64,000 bases of DNA from Acestrorhynchus altus (taxonomy: Eukaryota; Chordata; Actinopteri; Characiformes; Acestrorhynchidae): contig CM067507.1 of NCBI GenBank assembly GCA_034509495.1, positions 25,018,300-25,082,299 on the forward strand, given 5' to 3'. Of this stretch, positions 10,170 through 20,600 are shown piece by piece (the first letter of the stretch is position 1; each line of letters starts with the position of its first letter). A program made the position numbers and the translations under genes. Under the pieces are notes generated by a model. The model was given only the letters and a program-made list of their open reading frames with translations, did no database searches and was not told the DNA's origin.

Positions 10170-13055
10170 AATAAGAGTACAATAATTGACAGTACTAATG
10201 ATTGCTAAATGGTTTTGTAATGTTTTAACTAATTATTAATTGACACTACTTAAGACATTCTCAATTATTTTTACATATTCAAGTAATAAAATATTCACTT
10301 CATCTTTTGCACATTTCATTAGGCTACAGCCTTATTCCAAAATGGATTAAATAATTTTCCCCCTCATTCTGTATACAATACCCCACAATGACAAAGTGAG
10401 AAGTTTGTTAAATTTTTGCACATTTATTAAAAATAAAAACACACAAATATAACATGTACATAAGTTTACACAGCCTTTGCCATGACACTCAAAATTGAGC
10501 TCAGGTGCATATTGTTTCCACTGATCATCCTTCAGATGTTTCTGTGGTAAATTCAGTTGATTGGACATGATTTGGAAAGTCACATACTTGTTTATATAAG
10601 GTTCCATCGTTGGCAGTGCATGTCAGAGCACAAACCAAGCCATGAAGGCTTTGAATGCATTGAACACAGCCATCATCTGTAAATGGAAGCAGTTTGGAAC
10701 CACTAGGACTTCCGCCCGTCCGCCTGCTCGCCCGCCTTCTCCAGAGCATGGACCTCAGAATGGGGCGAATGTTTATCTACCCTAAGCACGCAGCCAAGAA
10801 AACAAAGGAATGGTTTTGGGACAACTCTGTCAATGTTCTTGAGTTGCCCAGCCAGAGCCCAGAGTCGAACCCTATTGAACATCTCCCCATCCAATTGATG
10901 GAGCTTGAGAGCTTCTGCAGAGAAGAATGGAAGAAACTTCCCAAAACAGGTGCACCAAGCTTGTAGCATCATACTCAAAGACTTGATGCTGTAATTGTTG
11001 CCAAAGCTGCTTCAACAAAGTATTGATCAAAAGCTGTTAATACTTATGTACGTTATATTTTTGTGTTTTATTTGTAGTAATTTTGCAAAGATTTAAATAA
11101 AAAAACTTCTCACTTTGTCTTTGTGGGGTATTATGTGTAGAGATTTGAGGGGAAAAATCATGGACAATCACGTGCCTTTTACAATACTTTTACAGTTCAG
11201 GCCAATTTGGTGGAGTGTTGCCCGAAATGGTTGTCTTTTAGAAGGTTCTCTCTACAGAGAGCAACATTGGAGCTCTGTCAGAGTGACCATTGGGTTCTTG
11301 AGCACTTCCCTGACTAAGGCCCCTGACCATAGGAAGGGTCTAGGAAGGGTCCTGGTGGATCCAAACATACATTTACAGATGATGGAGGCCACTGTGCTCA
11401 TTTGGACCTTCAACACAGCAGAAAGTTTTTATGTACGCTTCCCCAGATCTGTGTCTTGAAACAGTCTGGTCTTGGAGGTCTACAGACAATTCCTTAGACT
11501 TCATGGATCACTTTGTGCTCTGACATGCACAATCAACTGAGTTTACCACATGTGTTCTCCAGTCAAGCTGTAGAAACATCTGAAGGGTGATCAGTGGAAA
11601 CAAGATGCACCTGAGCTCAACTTTGAGTTTTGGCGAAGGCTGTGAATAATTATGTACATGTTATTATTTAGTTTTAATAATTTTGAAGGGGAAAAAATAA
11701 CATTTTTGGAATGGAATTCCAATTTTGGAATAAGGCTGTATCATAAAAATGCAAAAAGTAAAGCGCTGTGAATACTTTGGATGCACTGTATATGTGTAAT
11801 TTCATTCATTACTGAAATATTTAGCAATTTTAAGTTGTCTTAGTAGTGTCAAGTAATAATTAGCGGAGACATTAAACCCCTGAGTAATATTGCTGTTGTA
11901 AGTACAGTTAACCTACAGAACTAACCTTCTAACTGTAGCTCTGTTTTGCTCTCTTCTCTCTTTCAAGTCAAGTCTTTCTCTCAAATGTGAACAGCTTTAT
12001 AGGCATGAATTTTAAACAATAATTGTTGCCAAAGTAAATAATCAGAAGTTCTCAGTCCCATAATTAAAGTGATTTTCGTTTGGAGGCCCAAATAAGGCTG
12101 AAGTAAAAGTATATGGTGATTAAAGCTTTTTTCCCTTCAAAAATGATTTTTAATTTAGTTTTCTGAGTGTAAATAATGGTCTCTGCTGGAAGTGAAGCAT
12201 CATCTGCAAAATCAAACAACATTTTTAATTTTTTTTTTTATAAAACTAAAACTAGCATAATATACTCAGTTCACAGTTAGAAATCCAGTACAGTAAGAGT
12301 ACTGTAGTAATTCATACATTGACATTTTCACATTAAATAAATTTACATTGGTTCATATTTTTAGGCCCTATTAGTAACTTTCCAATAGCTTGTGTACTTT
12401 CATTCTCACCACTCATAAGCTGGTGTTTGTCTCTCTTGTATCACTTTTTATTCCTCATTTTTTTTTTTCTCTCATTGTTTTCTCATTGATCTCTTTCAGG
12501 ATTTGGGTCTGGCTACAACGTGGGATGATCACCTGTCATACCTGCTGTCTTCTGCCCTGGCTGCCTATGAGCTGGAACGCTGTATGGGGGTATCTTATGG
12601 AAATGAGGAGTTTCAGGATGCTGTGAGAAGAGCAGTACCTGATGGACACACTTTTAAAGGCTTTCCCATTCATTTCCTACACCGCAATGCCCGCAGAGCC
12701 TTTGCTACCTGCCTCAGGTACACACTTTTTATTGCATGTGTACTATAACAACACACAAGGAGAATACACCCTTCTTCACAAGGGCTTTCATTGCGCACAT
12801 TTCATTGTTTTACACACAGATGCTATTGTTCCACATGGGAACAAAGAAAAGCAGCTGCCTGTTTTTACTGTTTTAAGTCCCTTCTTGGAATACAAATGTA
12901 TTTTGTGTATGAACAGGTCACCATTCTGTGAGGAGATTGTGTGTTGTCGTGGAGACCACGTCCGGCTGGCAGTGCGGGTCCGCGTGTTTGCATATCCTGA
13001 AGCTGCATGCGCTGTCTGGATCATGTTCGCCTGCAAGTACAGATCAATACTGTGA
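1272..13055 (+). CDS. cep76: Centrosomal protein 76 (CEP76), 12 coding exons
   Basis: Coding exons are 1272-1334, 1520-1678, 2566-2647, 2764-2988, 3738-3923, 4098-4195, 4336-4464, 7229-7417, 9129-9295, 9554-9887, 12500-12717 and 12917-13055. All introns are GT-AG, and the exons sum to 1989 bases (662 residues plus TGA). The product starts MSLPPEKASELKQ and ends MFACKYRS-I-L, matching vertebrate CEP76 as I know it (about 659 residues) nearly throughout. Known role of the family: a centriolar protein that works with CP110 and restrains centriole reduplication. Layout: a helical N-terminus (about 1-100), a CEP76-type C2 domain (about 102-262, containing RRYLYLQVLGGKAFLEHL), then a transglutaminase-like peptidase fold with GDCEDH at 378-383 (Cys380), PHTW at 410-413 (His411) and Asp420, and a conserved C-terminal region. 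Whether the peptidase fold is active cannot be judged here. The start is fixed by similarity to the family N-terminus. No frameshift or stop interrupts the frame. Confidence 0.97.
1520..1678 (+). CDS. cep76: cep76 coding exon 2
   Basis: Encodes residues 22-74, starting MDIHGKIRGVLAET after the acceptor ...GATCAG and ending at GTG before GTAAGA, phase 0. It contains the family motif RRGIVEEAMKELSF. Confidence 0.95.
2566..2647 (+). CDS. cep76: cep76 coding exon 3
   Basis: Adds 27 codons plus one base after a TTTTTAG acceptor; the donor is GTGAGT. This is the variable linker (TEPQTEADALNKSPT) before the C2 domain. It is the least conserved part of the protein and is supported mainly by splice sites and phase. 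Confidence 0.88.
2764..2988 (+). CDS. cep76: cep76 coding exon 4 (C2 domain start)
   Basis: Follows a long pyrimidine tract ending in TTTCAG and encodes RRYLYLQVLGGKAFLEHL, then SKPVPCACEPD, which are nearly invariant in vertebrate CEP76. It ends one base into a glycine codon at GTATCA. Confidence 0.96.
3738..3923 (+). CDS. cep76: cep76 coding exon 5
   Basis: Completes the split glycine codon and encodes MADATTMLSICDPVHMVLIK and SYFLDWRSVL of the C2 domain. The donor is GTGAGA after VELLGV. Confidence 0.96.
4098..4195 (+). CDS. cep76: cep76 coding exon 6
   Basis: Encodes SECKVPTGVLNLKLEMYPPL, the end of the C2 region. It is bounded by a TCTTTAG acceptor and a CAG/GTAAAA donor and ends in phase 0. 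Confidence 0.95.
4336..4464 (+). CDS. cep76: cep76 coding exon 7
   Basis: Encodes 43 codons including LERQKTAEKERLFLVYAKQW and the RPSH...KIFAQ segment. The acceptor is TTTACAG and the donor CAG/GTGAGT. The 2.8-kb intron that follows is packed with transposon debris. Confidence 0.96.
4778..5893. mobile_element. Nested, probably hAT-like non-autonomous element
   Basis: The right end (5757-5890) is full of ATTCGAA/TTCGAATTCGA words and ends near CTTCGTCACATCCCTAG. The left end (about 4785-4880) has matching decayed pieces in inverse order (CCGTCGAATGC, GGTGACAGAGCT). The family name is a guess; the repeat structure is visible but degraded. Confidence 0.4.
5297..5750 (+). mobile_element. Solo-LTR-like insertion
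   Basis: The 'TCTCCGGACTCCAATTCCCA' start, long TTTG/TTC-rich body and late ATTAAA (5691) before 'TCTGCGTCTGCTTCGTGCTG' resemble LTR organisation with an R/U5 polyadenylation signal. The layout is the same as the elements at 57818-58329 and 59151-59456. Exact ends and a target duplication were not resolved. Confidence 0.4.
6859..6972 (+). repeat. (GT)n microsatellite with ATGT interruptions
   Basis: About 114 bases of GT dinucleotides broken by several ATGT units, inside cep76 intron 7. Reading frames over it encode only Cys-Val or His-Thr strings and are not genes. Confidence 0.95.
7229..7417 (+). CDS. cep76: cep76 coding exon 8
   Basis: Encodes 63 codons from DENGVNRPVCSYV to EQWCTMMAFLCRNK, the entry into the transglutaminase-like fold. 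It ends in phase 0 before GTAACA. Confidence 0.96.
7834..7994 (+). other. Unidentified exon-like segment inside cep76 intron 8
   Basis: An open stretch of 53 codons plus two bases lies between a TAG acceptor preceded by a T/C-rich run (7817-7833) and a strong donor GTGAGT (7995). Read in phase 0 it gives protein-like text, for example CFWNHIIHQFPNKNHDRFHK and later VCAIQNVLYGATDWSDL. I do not recognise the family and it is not part of known CEP76. The entry phase (0) and exit phase (2) equal those of exon 9, so it could splice in frame from exon 8 to exon 10. It could instead be a fossil exon of a transposon or another gene, or chance. Confidence 0.35.
8683..8860. repeat. MITE-like fragment, second copy of the 437-575 family
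   Basis: GAGGTGGGTATTTCAGGTCC at 8685-8704 matches the 437-460 copy with one or two changes, then diverges. It lies in cep76 intron 8, about 0.4 kb before exon 9. Confidence 0.45.
9129..9295 (+). CDS. cep76: cep76 coding exon 9 (transglutaminase-like core)
   Basis: Encodes GDCEDHATLLCSLLQGFG, then VCVGTKAKNTPHTWVMTCG and TDGIITFWESL. This exon holds the Cys, His and Asp positions of a transglutaminase-like peptidase core. It is 167 bases long and ends two bases into an arginine codon. Confidence 0.96.
9554..9887 (+). CDS. cep76: cep76 coding exon 10
   Basis: The longest coding exon (334 bases). It begins by completing the split arginine, then encodes YLHQPIDPEAPP, YPYRTLGCVFNHKTFLANCQ and SVCAPGSTTSLPP, and ends at LLAEHRK before GTAGGA. 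Confidence 0.96.
10099..10166. repeat. (TA)n microsatellite
   Basis: An uninterrupted TA dinucleotide run of about 68 bases in cep76 intron 10. Such tracts are self-complementary and can extrude as cruciforms. Confidence 0.95.
10321..11165 (+). mobile_element. Tc1-like transposon relic, copy 1
   Basis: Inverted ends: CCCCACAATGACAAAGTGAG (10382-10401) against CTCACTTTGTCTTTGTGGGG (11109-11128). Between them 10840-10965 encodes transposase C-terminal text on the + strand: VLELPSQSPESNPIEHL, a decayed form of the Tc1 motif WPSQSPDLNPIE, followed by LESFCREEWKKLP. It is shortened and broken, so not functional. Confidence 0.8.
11165..11795. mobile_element. Tc1-like transposon relic, partial copy 2
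   Basis: The right end reads TTTTGGAATAAGGCTGTA (11721-11738), the inverse of TACAGCCTTATTCCAAAA at 10324-10341. It finishes with GCTGTGAATACTTTGGATGC, the same family terminus seen near 58855. The interior is decayed Tc1 sequence with no long frame. Confidence 0.65.
12500..12717 (+). CDS. cep76: cep76 coding exon 11
   Basis: Starts DLGLATTWDDHLSYLLSSAL after CTCTTTCAG and includes the highly conserved FQDAVRRAVPDGHTFKGFPI and RNARRAFATCL. It ends mid-codon before GTACAC. Confidence 0.96.
12917..13055 (+). CDS. cep76: cep76 coding exon 12 and stop
   Basis: Begins inside the split arginine, encodes SPFCEEIVCCRGDHVRLAVR and the terminal ACAVWIMFACKYRS-I-L, then TGA at 13053-13055. This C-terminus is the family's normal end. 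Confidence 0.96.
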
Positions 13056-13229
13056 TCTTTTTGCACAATTTGTGTTATTAGAGTTTACACACAGTCAGCA
13101 CCAGCATTATTTTCCCTCTTCTTTAAAGGTTTGTGTGCGTGTACTATTTCATTACAGCCGAGGACTTTCTTCTTCCAAAGCCTCAAAGAATGTCTTTTTA
13201 CACAACTGCACTATTTGTATATATTTGTA

Positions 13230-13235
13230 AATAAA
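13230..13235 (+). promoter_or_regulatory. cep76 polyadenylation signal (AATAAA)
   Basis: A canonical AATAAA lies 175 bases after the cep76 stop codon, with T-rich sequence (TTTGGCC, TAGTTTGGG) within 50 bases. This gives a short 3' UTR of about 200 bases. A second possible signal near 13542 is weaker in context. Confidence 0.7.
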
Positions 13236-13353
13236 TGGGAATGTCTAAAACATGTCTTTGGCCTCCATCAACACATTAGTTTGGGGACATAATCATTTTT
13301 TTTTTTTTTTAAACAGTGCTTGTTTTTTTTATTTCATAAGACATCACGTGGGA

Positions 13354-13367
13354 TCAGTAGATGGCAG
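13354..13367 (+). promoter_or_regulatory. CTCF-like motif just downstream of cep76
   Basis: TCAGTAGATGGCAG matches the vertebrate CTCF core consensus CCASYAGRKGGCRS at 13 of 14 positions. It lies about 120 bases past the polyadenylation signal, at the border between the gene and the gene-free region. Binding is not shown. Confidence 0.4.
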
Positions 13368-13723
13368 TGTTGAGCTTCAGTCTCAGGTTGAAGCAGTACA
13401 TGCACCAAATTTTCACTCTTCTAACATTACCATGTGCACAGTCACATTTAAATATCTCTGCCATATAAACTTTTTTGACAAGCAGATTATATTAAATTTC
13501 AGGCTGACCAATAGACATAAACATATATAAAATTGAGTTTTCTAATAAAATGTTTATGTTGTTGACATTGGATTTTTTTTTTAATTTACTGATTTTCTGT
13601 TGCACAGCATACACTGGGAATGGACTGTCCCAGGACTGATAAACTAAATATTCTTCACTCAAGGTTACACCTTTTTGTAGTCTGGCTTGGTTTGAAATTA
13701 AGTTAGTTGATTTTAATTAATGG

Positions 13724-13905
13724 CTAGATAACGTTATTAATCCTAGAGGGAAAGTCACACATCACAGCATCACAACAAGAGCAGAAAGAGCACAGTACTC
13801 AATCCTTATTAAGAAACATAATAAATAATAGATATATTAATATACAACAAACTTAAAAAGCAAAAGCTAAAACTATTGAACTGTTGAACAACAGAAGTTA
13901 AAAAC
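13724..13905 (-). repeat. LINE 3'-end remnant
   Basis: GATAACGTTATTAATCCTAG (13727 onward) is a decayed match to GATAACTTTATTAATCCCAG at 33233, the 3' end of the minus-strand LINE there. Later bases (AACTTAAAAA...CTAAAACTATTGAACTG) also match that copy. Confidence 0.55.
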
Positions 13906-13945
13906 AAAACAATAAAAATGTACAAAAAACATTTTTCTATCATTA

Positions 13946-14371
13946 AAGCTAACCTGGTTACAACCTCCTCAGCTAACAACTATCCAGTACATGGTAAGAC
14001 CCTACAATAATGATAAAAAGCACATCATAAAAATCAAAATATTTTCATTTGGAGAAAAAATAACAGGGTTGTAAATGCAATTTAATTGAACTTGAATTCA
14101 ATTAGATTTGTTTGGAACCTTTCATTAAACCAACATATTTTTTTAATTTAATTAAAACATTAAACCCTTATTTAGATTATTTTAAGATGCTACAGAATGC
14201 TCATATGTATTTTATTATGTTCTTTGTCATAAATAGTGTGAGTCTATTTACAACCCTGTTATTTTTTCTCCAAGTGAAACATGTTTTTTATGGTGTGCTT
14301 TTATCATTATTCCAATGTCTTACTGTGTACTGGATAGTGGTTAGCTGAGGAGGTGGTACCCAGGTTAGCTT
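13946..14371. repeat. Fold-back element with ~130-bp inverted arms
   Basis: The left arm 13946-14076 and right arm 14246-14371 are reverse complements at roughly 80-85% by eye. They include the near-exact AGAAAAAATAACAGGGTTGT (left, 14053-14072) and AAGCTAACCTGG at the outer ends. The loop of about 170 bases is AT-rich. No coding content is seen. Confidence 0.8.
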
Positions 14372-14379
14372 CAAACCAT

Positions 14380-17300
14380 ATATATTTTTTTTGTTTTATT
14401 GCTTACTGTAACTACTGAATTACATTCACTTTTTTTACATTCATTACTCTAGCATGCTAAACCTTGAGGTTAGAATTCATAATTTAAAAACTTGAGTTGA
14501 AATTTTTTTTTCTTCATTTTCTTTTATTAACACAAGGGGGCGACAAAGTATGTATCCACAACGTAATGTTTTTGAACCTTCTCCTGTCTTTAGTCCCTGT
14601 AAGTGTATAGCTCCTGTACTGAATCATCTGTACTTTGATATTTTACAGATATTACCCCAGCAGATTTTAGCAGCCTGTTTGAGTTTACTAGCTTATAAAA
14701 GCATTCAGACATGCTACAACTGAGTTAAATTCATGGAATTGTTTTAGATCTAGATCAAAATCCAGGTTAGTTTACAGAATGTGGCAGATTTAACCTGGTA
14801 AATTTGAGGAATGTGTGGAATCGTATTCTGCTGTTTTATAACAATAGCACTGCAGTTTTGAAAATAGTGAAGTAATTGAGGGGGAAATAATTGTGTGTGA
14901 TGTTACAGTTCAATTTATCTGATCAGGGGTCTGTAATTATAAGATGATATTTTGCTGCTGGTTATGTCACCAGTCTTTAATGTCTATGGACTCAAGTCAA
15001 TGTAGGATAATCCACTGTTTCTCACCTTCCTTTGGATTTTAATAGGGGTGGCCAATTCCACAAGGCACATGCCTTGTGTAAACCAGGGTTGTGTTTTTCG
15101 AACTTGGATGTGTGAAGTGCACACAAACACATCTGACTGCATACTGAAAGGCCCGTGTTTCACTCTCGCTAACCATCTTGTTATCTTTCTGCAATTTATT
15201 CTGATCGCACATCACCATCAACCTGAGACGCGTGAGCAAGGACGTCCAATTATTTCTGTTTTACCCATCCCTCATTAGCAATTCCTCATTCAGCCCAGAG
15301 CTGCAGAAGAAGGATCGTGAGTGTGTGTGTATGATGGGGAAGGAAGGGGAGGAGGGGTGGGGGACATAGTTTCGGCTAATGAATAATTCCTCTTTGACTG
15401 GAGTGCACCTTCTCATCACATTTCCTGACTGAGAGAGGAAGTGTTTGATGCGATAGGCAGGTATTGTCTTCACCTCATATTAATGCTCTTTGTCTGCAGG
15501 TGTAACTGGCTAATAAGTCTTCAGGGAAGGACGCCAGCGGCACATGAATGTCATTCCAAGTTGACAAAAACACTGTGCTTCTCACACTGTTGATAAAGAC
15601 ATTGGATGATAATTTGAGAAGTTAGACTCCAGCATTTTCAAGAACTTTTCCGGAGTTCTCGTTAGTTAGAAGGAAAGACTATGGCTGTGTCTGAAACCTA
15701 AAAGATGCGGCCTACTTATACAGTGTTTTTAGGCAGGAAGGCACCATGCCATTTCTGAATCAAAGGTAAGTAATGTAGCCTTCTGTGTTATTAGATACAC
15801 AGTGACAATTAGATGCTCATGTTTATCAGTAAAGTGTCGATTCCTTGGCAACGTCTATTATGGCTTAGATAGACATTCATTAGCCTTTAGAACTTTAGGT
15901 CAATTTTGTGGATTTGTAAGAGACAGTGACACATGCCATTGTTATTTTCAGGAGAGCCTAGGCTGCTCCATTGTGTCTTCATTTGTGTCTGAAATTTGAG
16001 GATTTGAATTTAAATGTTTATTTAAACGTTTGTATGAATTTGACCATGTTTTGATTTAATTATTTTTTGCCATTAACTCTTAAAAAACGCTTAATTAGAA
16101 ATCCTGGTGGAAATAGATCATGCAGAATTATTAAGGAAATTAGTAGATTTTAGAGATTTCACAGATGGATTACTCTTGATAGTTCATAACACATAAGGAA
16201 CCACCATGATAGATAGGGTAAGGCTTATAGTACACTATGATGTGTACTATATCATCCAAGAAACATCCAAGAAAATCCAGCATTCCTGAAGCCAAGCTGG
16301 AAAACAGACCAGTTCCAAAATCCCAAGACTATTTTGTAACAGTCTTAACCCATCATATTTATTCTGCCCAACTTTACATAACCCCCAGCCCACTAGTGAC
16401 AAACAATCGCCAAAGCTGGCAGAATATATTGATAATCAGAGTGTCCAGAAAATACAGGTTATAATGGTGTAAAGCTGCAAGATTTTGTTGATCCCATAAC
16501 CCAATAAAAAAATTAATCTCAAGATTATTGTTTTTTTCTGAAAAGCAAATTCATTGTGTTTCATTTTGAGGTAAAATAACAGGGTTCTTAATAGGTTTGC
16601 AACTTCACATCTGAGCACTTATAACCCAACCAAAGTCATATACTTAATATCATATACTTGATACTTAAATATTTATTAAAAGCCTTCTTAGGCATCTGTT
16701 AAAGCACTGTATAACACTATATATCACTCTCTACAGAGTGAAGTACTGAAGTAGCAATTTGTGCAAATCTCATGGTGATGTGCTGTGCTGGAATGATATT
16801 TGCTGTTTTTCAAATTGCAATATATAAAATATATTAGCTACTTCAGAATACAAAAATAAAAAGGTAAAATGATGTTAATTATCACATGCGTGAAAAACAT
16901 GACACGTCTGTGACAAGACGACAAATACACGCACACCACTTTTTTGTCATTAGCCAAAGGAGTGCAATTATAGAATGTATATGTGAAAACTGTGTTTGAA
17001 AATAATGAATGCTTTCCTAAATCAAAATGTTCATGAACACCTGTTCCACAGATTTGCTTAAAACAATTAACCTCTGTCACACAGATCTTTCACTGTCTCG
17101 TTAATGTTTTCCAGTGCCAGCAGCAAATTGCGGAGATGACTGAACTGAAGTGTATTATCGGTGTTTTTAATGGAATTAGAAATGGATGGAATTGAAGAGA
17201 GATATTCTGCCTTGTGGTGCAGATATGGCCTTCCTGGAATGAAATATTTTCAGTATTAGCTGAAAACAGTTTTAGAGTGGGAAATGCTTTGGTGGACCTT

Positions 17301-17470
17301 TCTAAAATGCTTAAAATGTGTGAAAGCATTACGTGCATTTTAAAGCAGACTGGAGATGAAGGTAGGGGGTGTGTGGGTGTGGGATGGTATAGGAATAATG
17401 CAAGAAAAGCAATGAAGGGAGAAAGAGAGCAGCATGCTGCTTATGTGTCTCTGAGAGAATGGGCTGCATG
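14380..17470. other. Intergenic, no gene seen
   Basis: AT-rich sequence with short open frames that show no family resemblance. At 15675-15790 the words GGCTGTGTCTGAAACCTA and GCGGCCTACTTATACAGTG resemble the ends of fish MITEs. Nothing else stands out. Confidence 0.6.
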
Positions 17471-17475
17471 GCCCG

Positions 17476-17640
17476 GGGTAGTATGGGTAATAAAGTCATT
17501 AATTCAGCTGATTAAGTTGGCCTTTGGGTTAAAGAAAAATCATATCCGTCTCCCTCTTAGATGTAACTGGGGATGCGCAGAAGAGGAGGGGAAAAGACTG
17601 CTAATTAGCAGCTGAAAAAGAGGGGAATGCGTAGAGGGAG
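17476..17640. promoter_or_regulatory. Possible conserved non-coding element
   Basis: A repeat-poor, mixed-composition island with several homeodomain-type sites (ATTAATTCAGCTGATTAAG near 17498, CTAATTAGCAGCTG near 17600) and E-box-like CAGCTG cores. Regulatory function is inferred from site density only. Confidence 0.3.
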
Positions 17641-17649
17641 GGAGGGGTG

Positions 17650-20600
17650 GGGGGTGCTGGAGGTGCTTCCACTGAACTCTTAATGAGACATGTTTGGGGT
17701 GAGGGAGTGACATGCTCATCAAACTACACACACACACAGAGCCTGAGCTACCTCAGAGTCGCCCCATGCCAGCTAATGATAAGAGAGGGAGGAGGTCTAA
17801 TGTCAGTTAATGTGGACGTCTAATGAGTAATTTAAGTCTAAAGAACTGAGGCACTTCTGTCCAGCTCAGCTTTGATTGCTGCAAAGATGCCTCTTTGTGC
17901 TGGATGCCTTTAAAACACCAGTGGCTTTGCTTTCATTTCCTCAATTTAAAAGAATAAAATGCCATTTCCTTAGGGATTTGTGATGCAGACTGCTCCATAC
18001 CACTTTTTAAAGGTTTTAAGGCCAAAGAGAACTCCACTGAAGTTGCAATGGTGAAGATGGTGAAGCGATGCGACTGGTCACTTTCTCTCCATTCTCTGCT
18101 CTCTCTGCGCTATCAGCAAATCCTGTCCTTCACCCAGGTCTTCCCTATTTGTGTTCCATCTCTGGGCTTCTCTGTTTGACAGACAGCTCTGCACAAACCT
18201 GACAAGCCTGTCATATTGATGGACAGGGTGCATCTACTCAGGCCTGTCCATCATAAAGAGGAATACAGAGACTGTCAGGTTCCAGCGCATGTTAAATGTC
18301 ACCAATCACGATGCCTGCTTGTAGCAACACTGCAGAAATTAGATGCAGTGCAGAGTAATATTTTAAGGCCATGGGGAAATACTATAATCAGGTCTAATCA
18401 GAGTAAAATCAAGCTCAGCTACATATAGATGTATAAATAAGCCTTGTGTGTGAAGGAAAAGACAGTGTTATGAAAAGGAACACAGATACTATTCCTTTTT
18501 CTTTGAAGCTCCAAACGCATGTTAAATATCACTGTCACATTCAGACATGTTTTGCTTTTCGTTATATCATGTGAACATTTCATAATAAATGTGAACATAA
18601 AAGAGATTTAGTCCATAATTACTTGTTGTAAAATGCATTTGACTCTGAATTAATATTAGTTTTCTTGCTGCAGAAGAAATTAGTCTTTTATATCTCAGCA
18701 CCAAGATATTTAAAATATGCTCAAAAACATCTTTCTGAGACCAAAACTTGGTCAGACTGAGTGATTTATCATGTTTTTTAATGGCAATTTCAAGTCAGAT
18801 CAAGTCAGTACAGTTGGTGAGCTGCACCAGACATGATCCTTTTGTTGGTTCTAATTCAGATCACATCTTTGAAAGTTACACTTAAAAAAAAAAAATAGAC
18901 CAATAAGTGTTTTTATGGGCTAATAGAACTTATGGCAGGTTGGTCCAATAATGAACGTCAGTTCTAAGTTTATGTGAAATATTTGGTCATTGTTTTAATG
19001 GCACTAATATGACAAATGAAAATATTTTCAAAAAATTCTATTCTAATCACAAAAATGTCTGTCCTTTACCAGTTAGGCTCAATAAGCTGATTACAAATGT
19101 AGTATTGTATCTTTAGTATCTTTCATTCACACACTTTGGTTAGTTTAAACAATCAACACAATCTCAAGAAAGTCTCTGAGAATCTGGCGTGTCCCTTCCT
19201 GAAGAACATTTCTTTCTGTAACACAAAATGAGACATGACTGTATTATTAGAGCCAGTAGGTTTTGAATATATTGCAATATGTAGATGTAAATGCATCTCT
19301 GCTGAGTAAAACACATCATTTGATCTTTTCCCTTACTTACTGCACATTTACCTGCTTCTACTCATTCAGAAGAATGACAATGTTACGCCCTGAGTGGCCA
19401 TTCTAGGTGTTCTTCACTCCCCTTCTTTCTCTCGCTCTCTAAACAGCAGTAGTATTGATATGCCATGCACAAGGGAGTCCATGACCTCAGCATGACTTCA
19501 ATTCCGCCTGCATTGTGTTCCATTGTGTGCTTTCTACAAGAGGAGCAGGAGCGCCGTGTTCGCTTGTGGCAAAAGTCAAGCTCTAATTTTTATATTCCCT
19601 ACACATTGCGGTACCACAGAGACATCTGCACAATTGTAGTGAAAAAGTCAGCCAGAGAAACAGTTTATTTTAATCTGATATCTAGTATTTGAAGGGATGG
19701 AATTTTTGTCAGAACTCTGAACTATATTGAATAAAAAGGAATTAAATGAATGAATGAACAGAACAGAAGTCATTTATTAGCTATGGAGTGATAATTCTGT
19801 TTAATGTTGAACAGTTGGAATGTGGATCACACTAGGGAAAGGAGAATCATTTTGAAAGTATGGAAAAGTCCATTAAAAGTGTGCTATCAGAGTGAATTGG
19901 CAATGAACCAAATCCCAAGGTTTCTTTGTGGATTAAATGCATGAGATTATTTTAATAATGTGTTTAAGGAAATAACAGGGCTTTATCTTTTGAGTCTGAA
20001 TGTTGTAGAGGTACTTGGATTTTTCAGAAAATTTTCAGAAAATTTCAATTTGATATAATTTTTTATGCATCATTTAATAAAAGTTGGAGCATTCCAACCT
20101 AATTTTTAGTCTGCAATATATTGTCCAGTGAAAACCATGTATCTCCACTATTATCCATTGTTATTTTTCTCCATGTTTTGAAGCTTGTAGCTGCTCTGTA
20201 CACTTTGTAAATAATGCTCTAAAATTAGTCAAATATGCTCATATTTTACATTAACTCCCATCCAAAGTTGCCTGACATTTTTGCCTTCCTGGAGATGTGT
20301 AACTATAATAGAACAGAAAACCTGATAGACGCAAATGGGCAGATATGAGACATCTGTCAACCACTTAATAAAGAAGATTGAGGTTATTTTGAAAAGGCTT
20401 TGATCCTGTAATACACCATTGCTATTATTTTCATCTAATTTGAATAGGCTAAACGATTAATAGTTTGTAGCATTAACAGCTATTTTACAAAGTGAGGACT
20501 TTGCTCACAGTGGTTGAGGCAAGGAAGGTGAATTCGAGAAACTTGGTGTAGAGTTTTGTCTAGATTTGACTGATGATGCCTGAAGCTGGACCCCCTTGCT

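Larger units (their letters stand above)
10229..11863. mobile_element. Composite element bounded by 28-bp inverted repeats
   Basis: The left end at 10229-10257 (CTAATTATTAATTGACACTA...) and the right end at 11836-11863 are reverse complements at about 27 of 29 positions. Everything between is Tc1-like debris, so this may be an older MITE into which Tc1 elements jumped. Confidence 0.5.

Noticed and set aside
10694..10978. Overlapping plus and minus frames of about 90 codons as possible genes
   Set aside because: The plus frame is a decayed Tc1 transposase end (PSQSPESNPIE) and the minus frame is its shadow.
11115..11459. A 114-codon frame as a possible gene
   Set aside because: It lies inside the second Tc1-like relic in cep76 intron 10 and shows no intact family domain.
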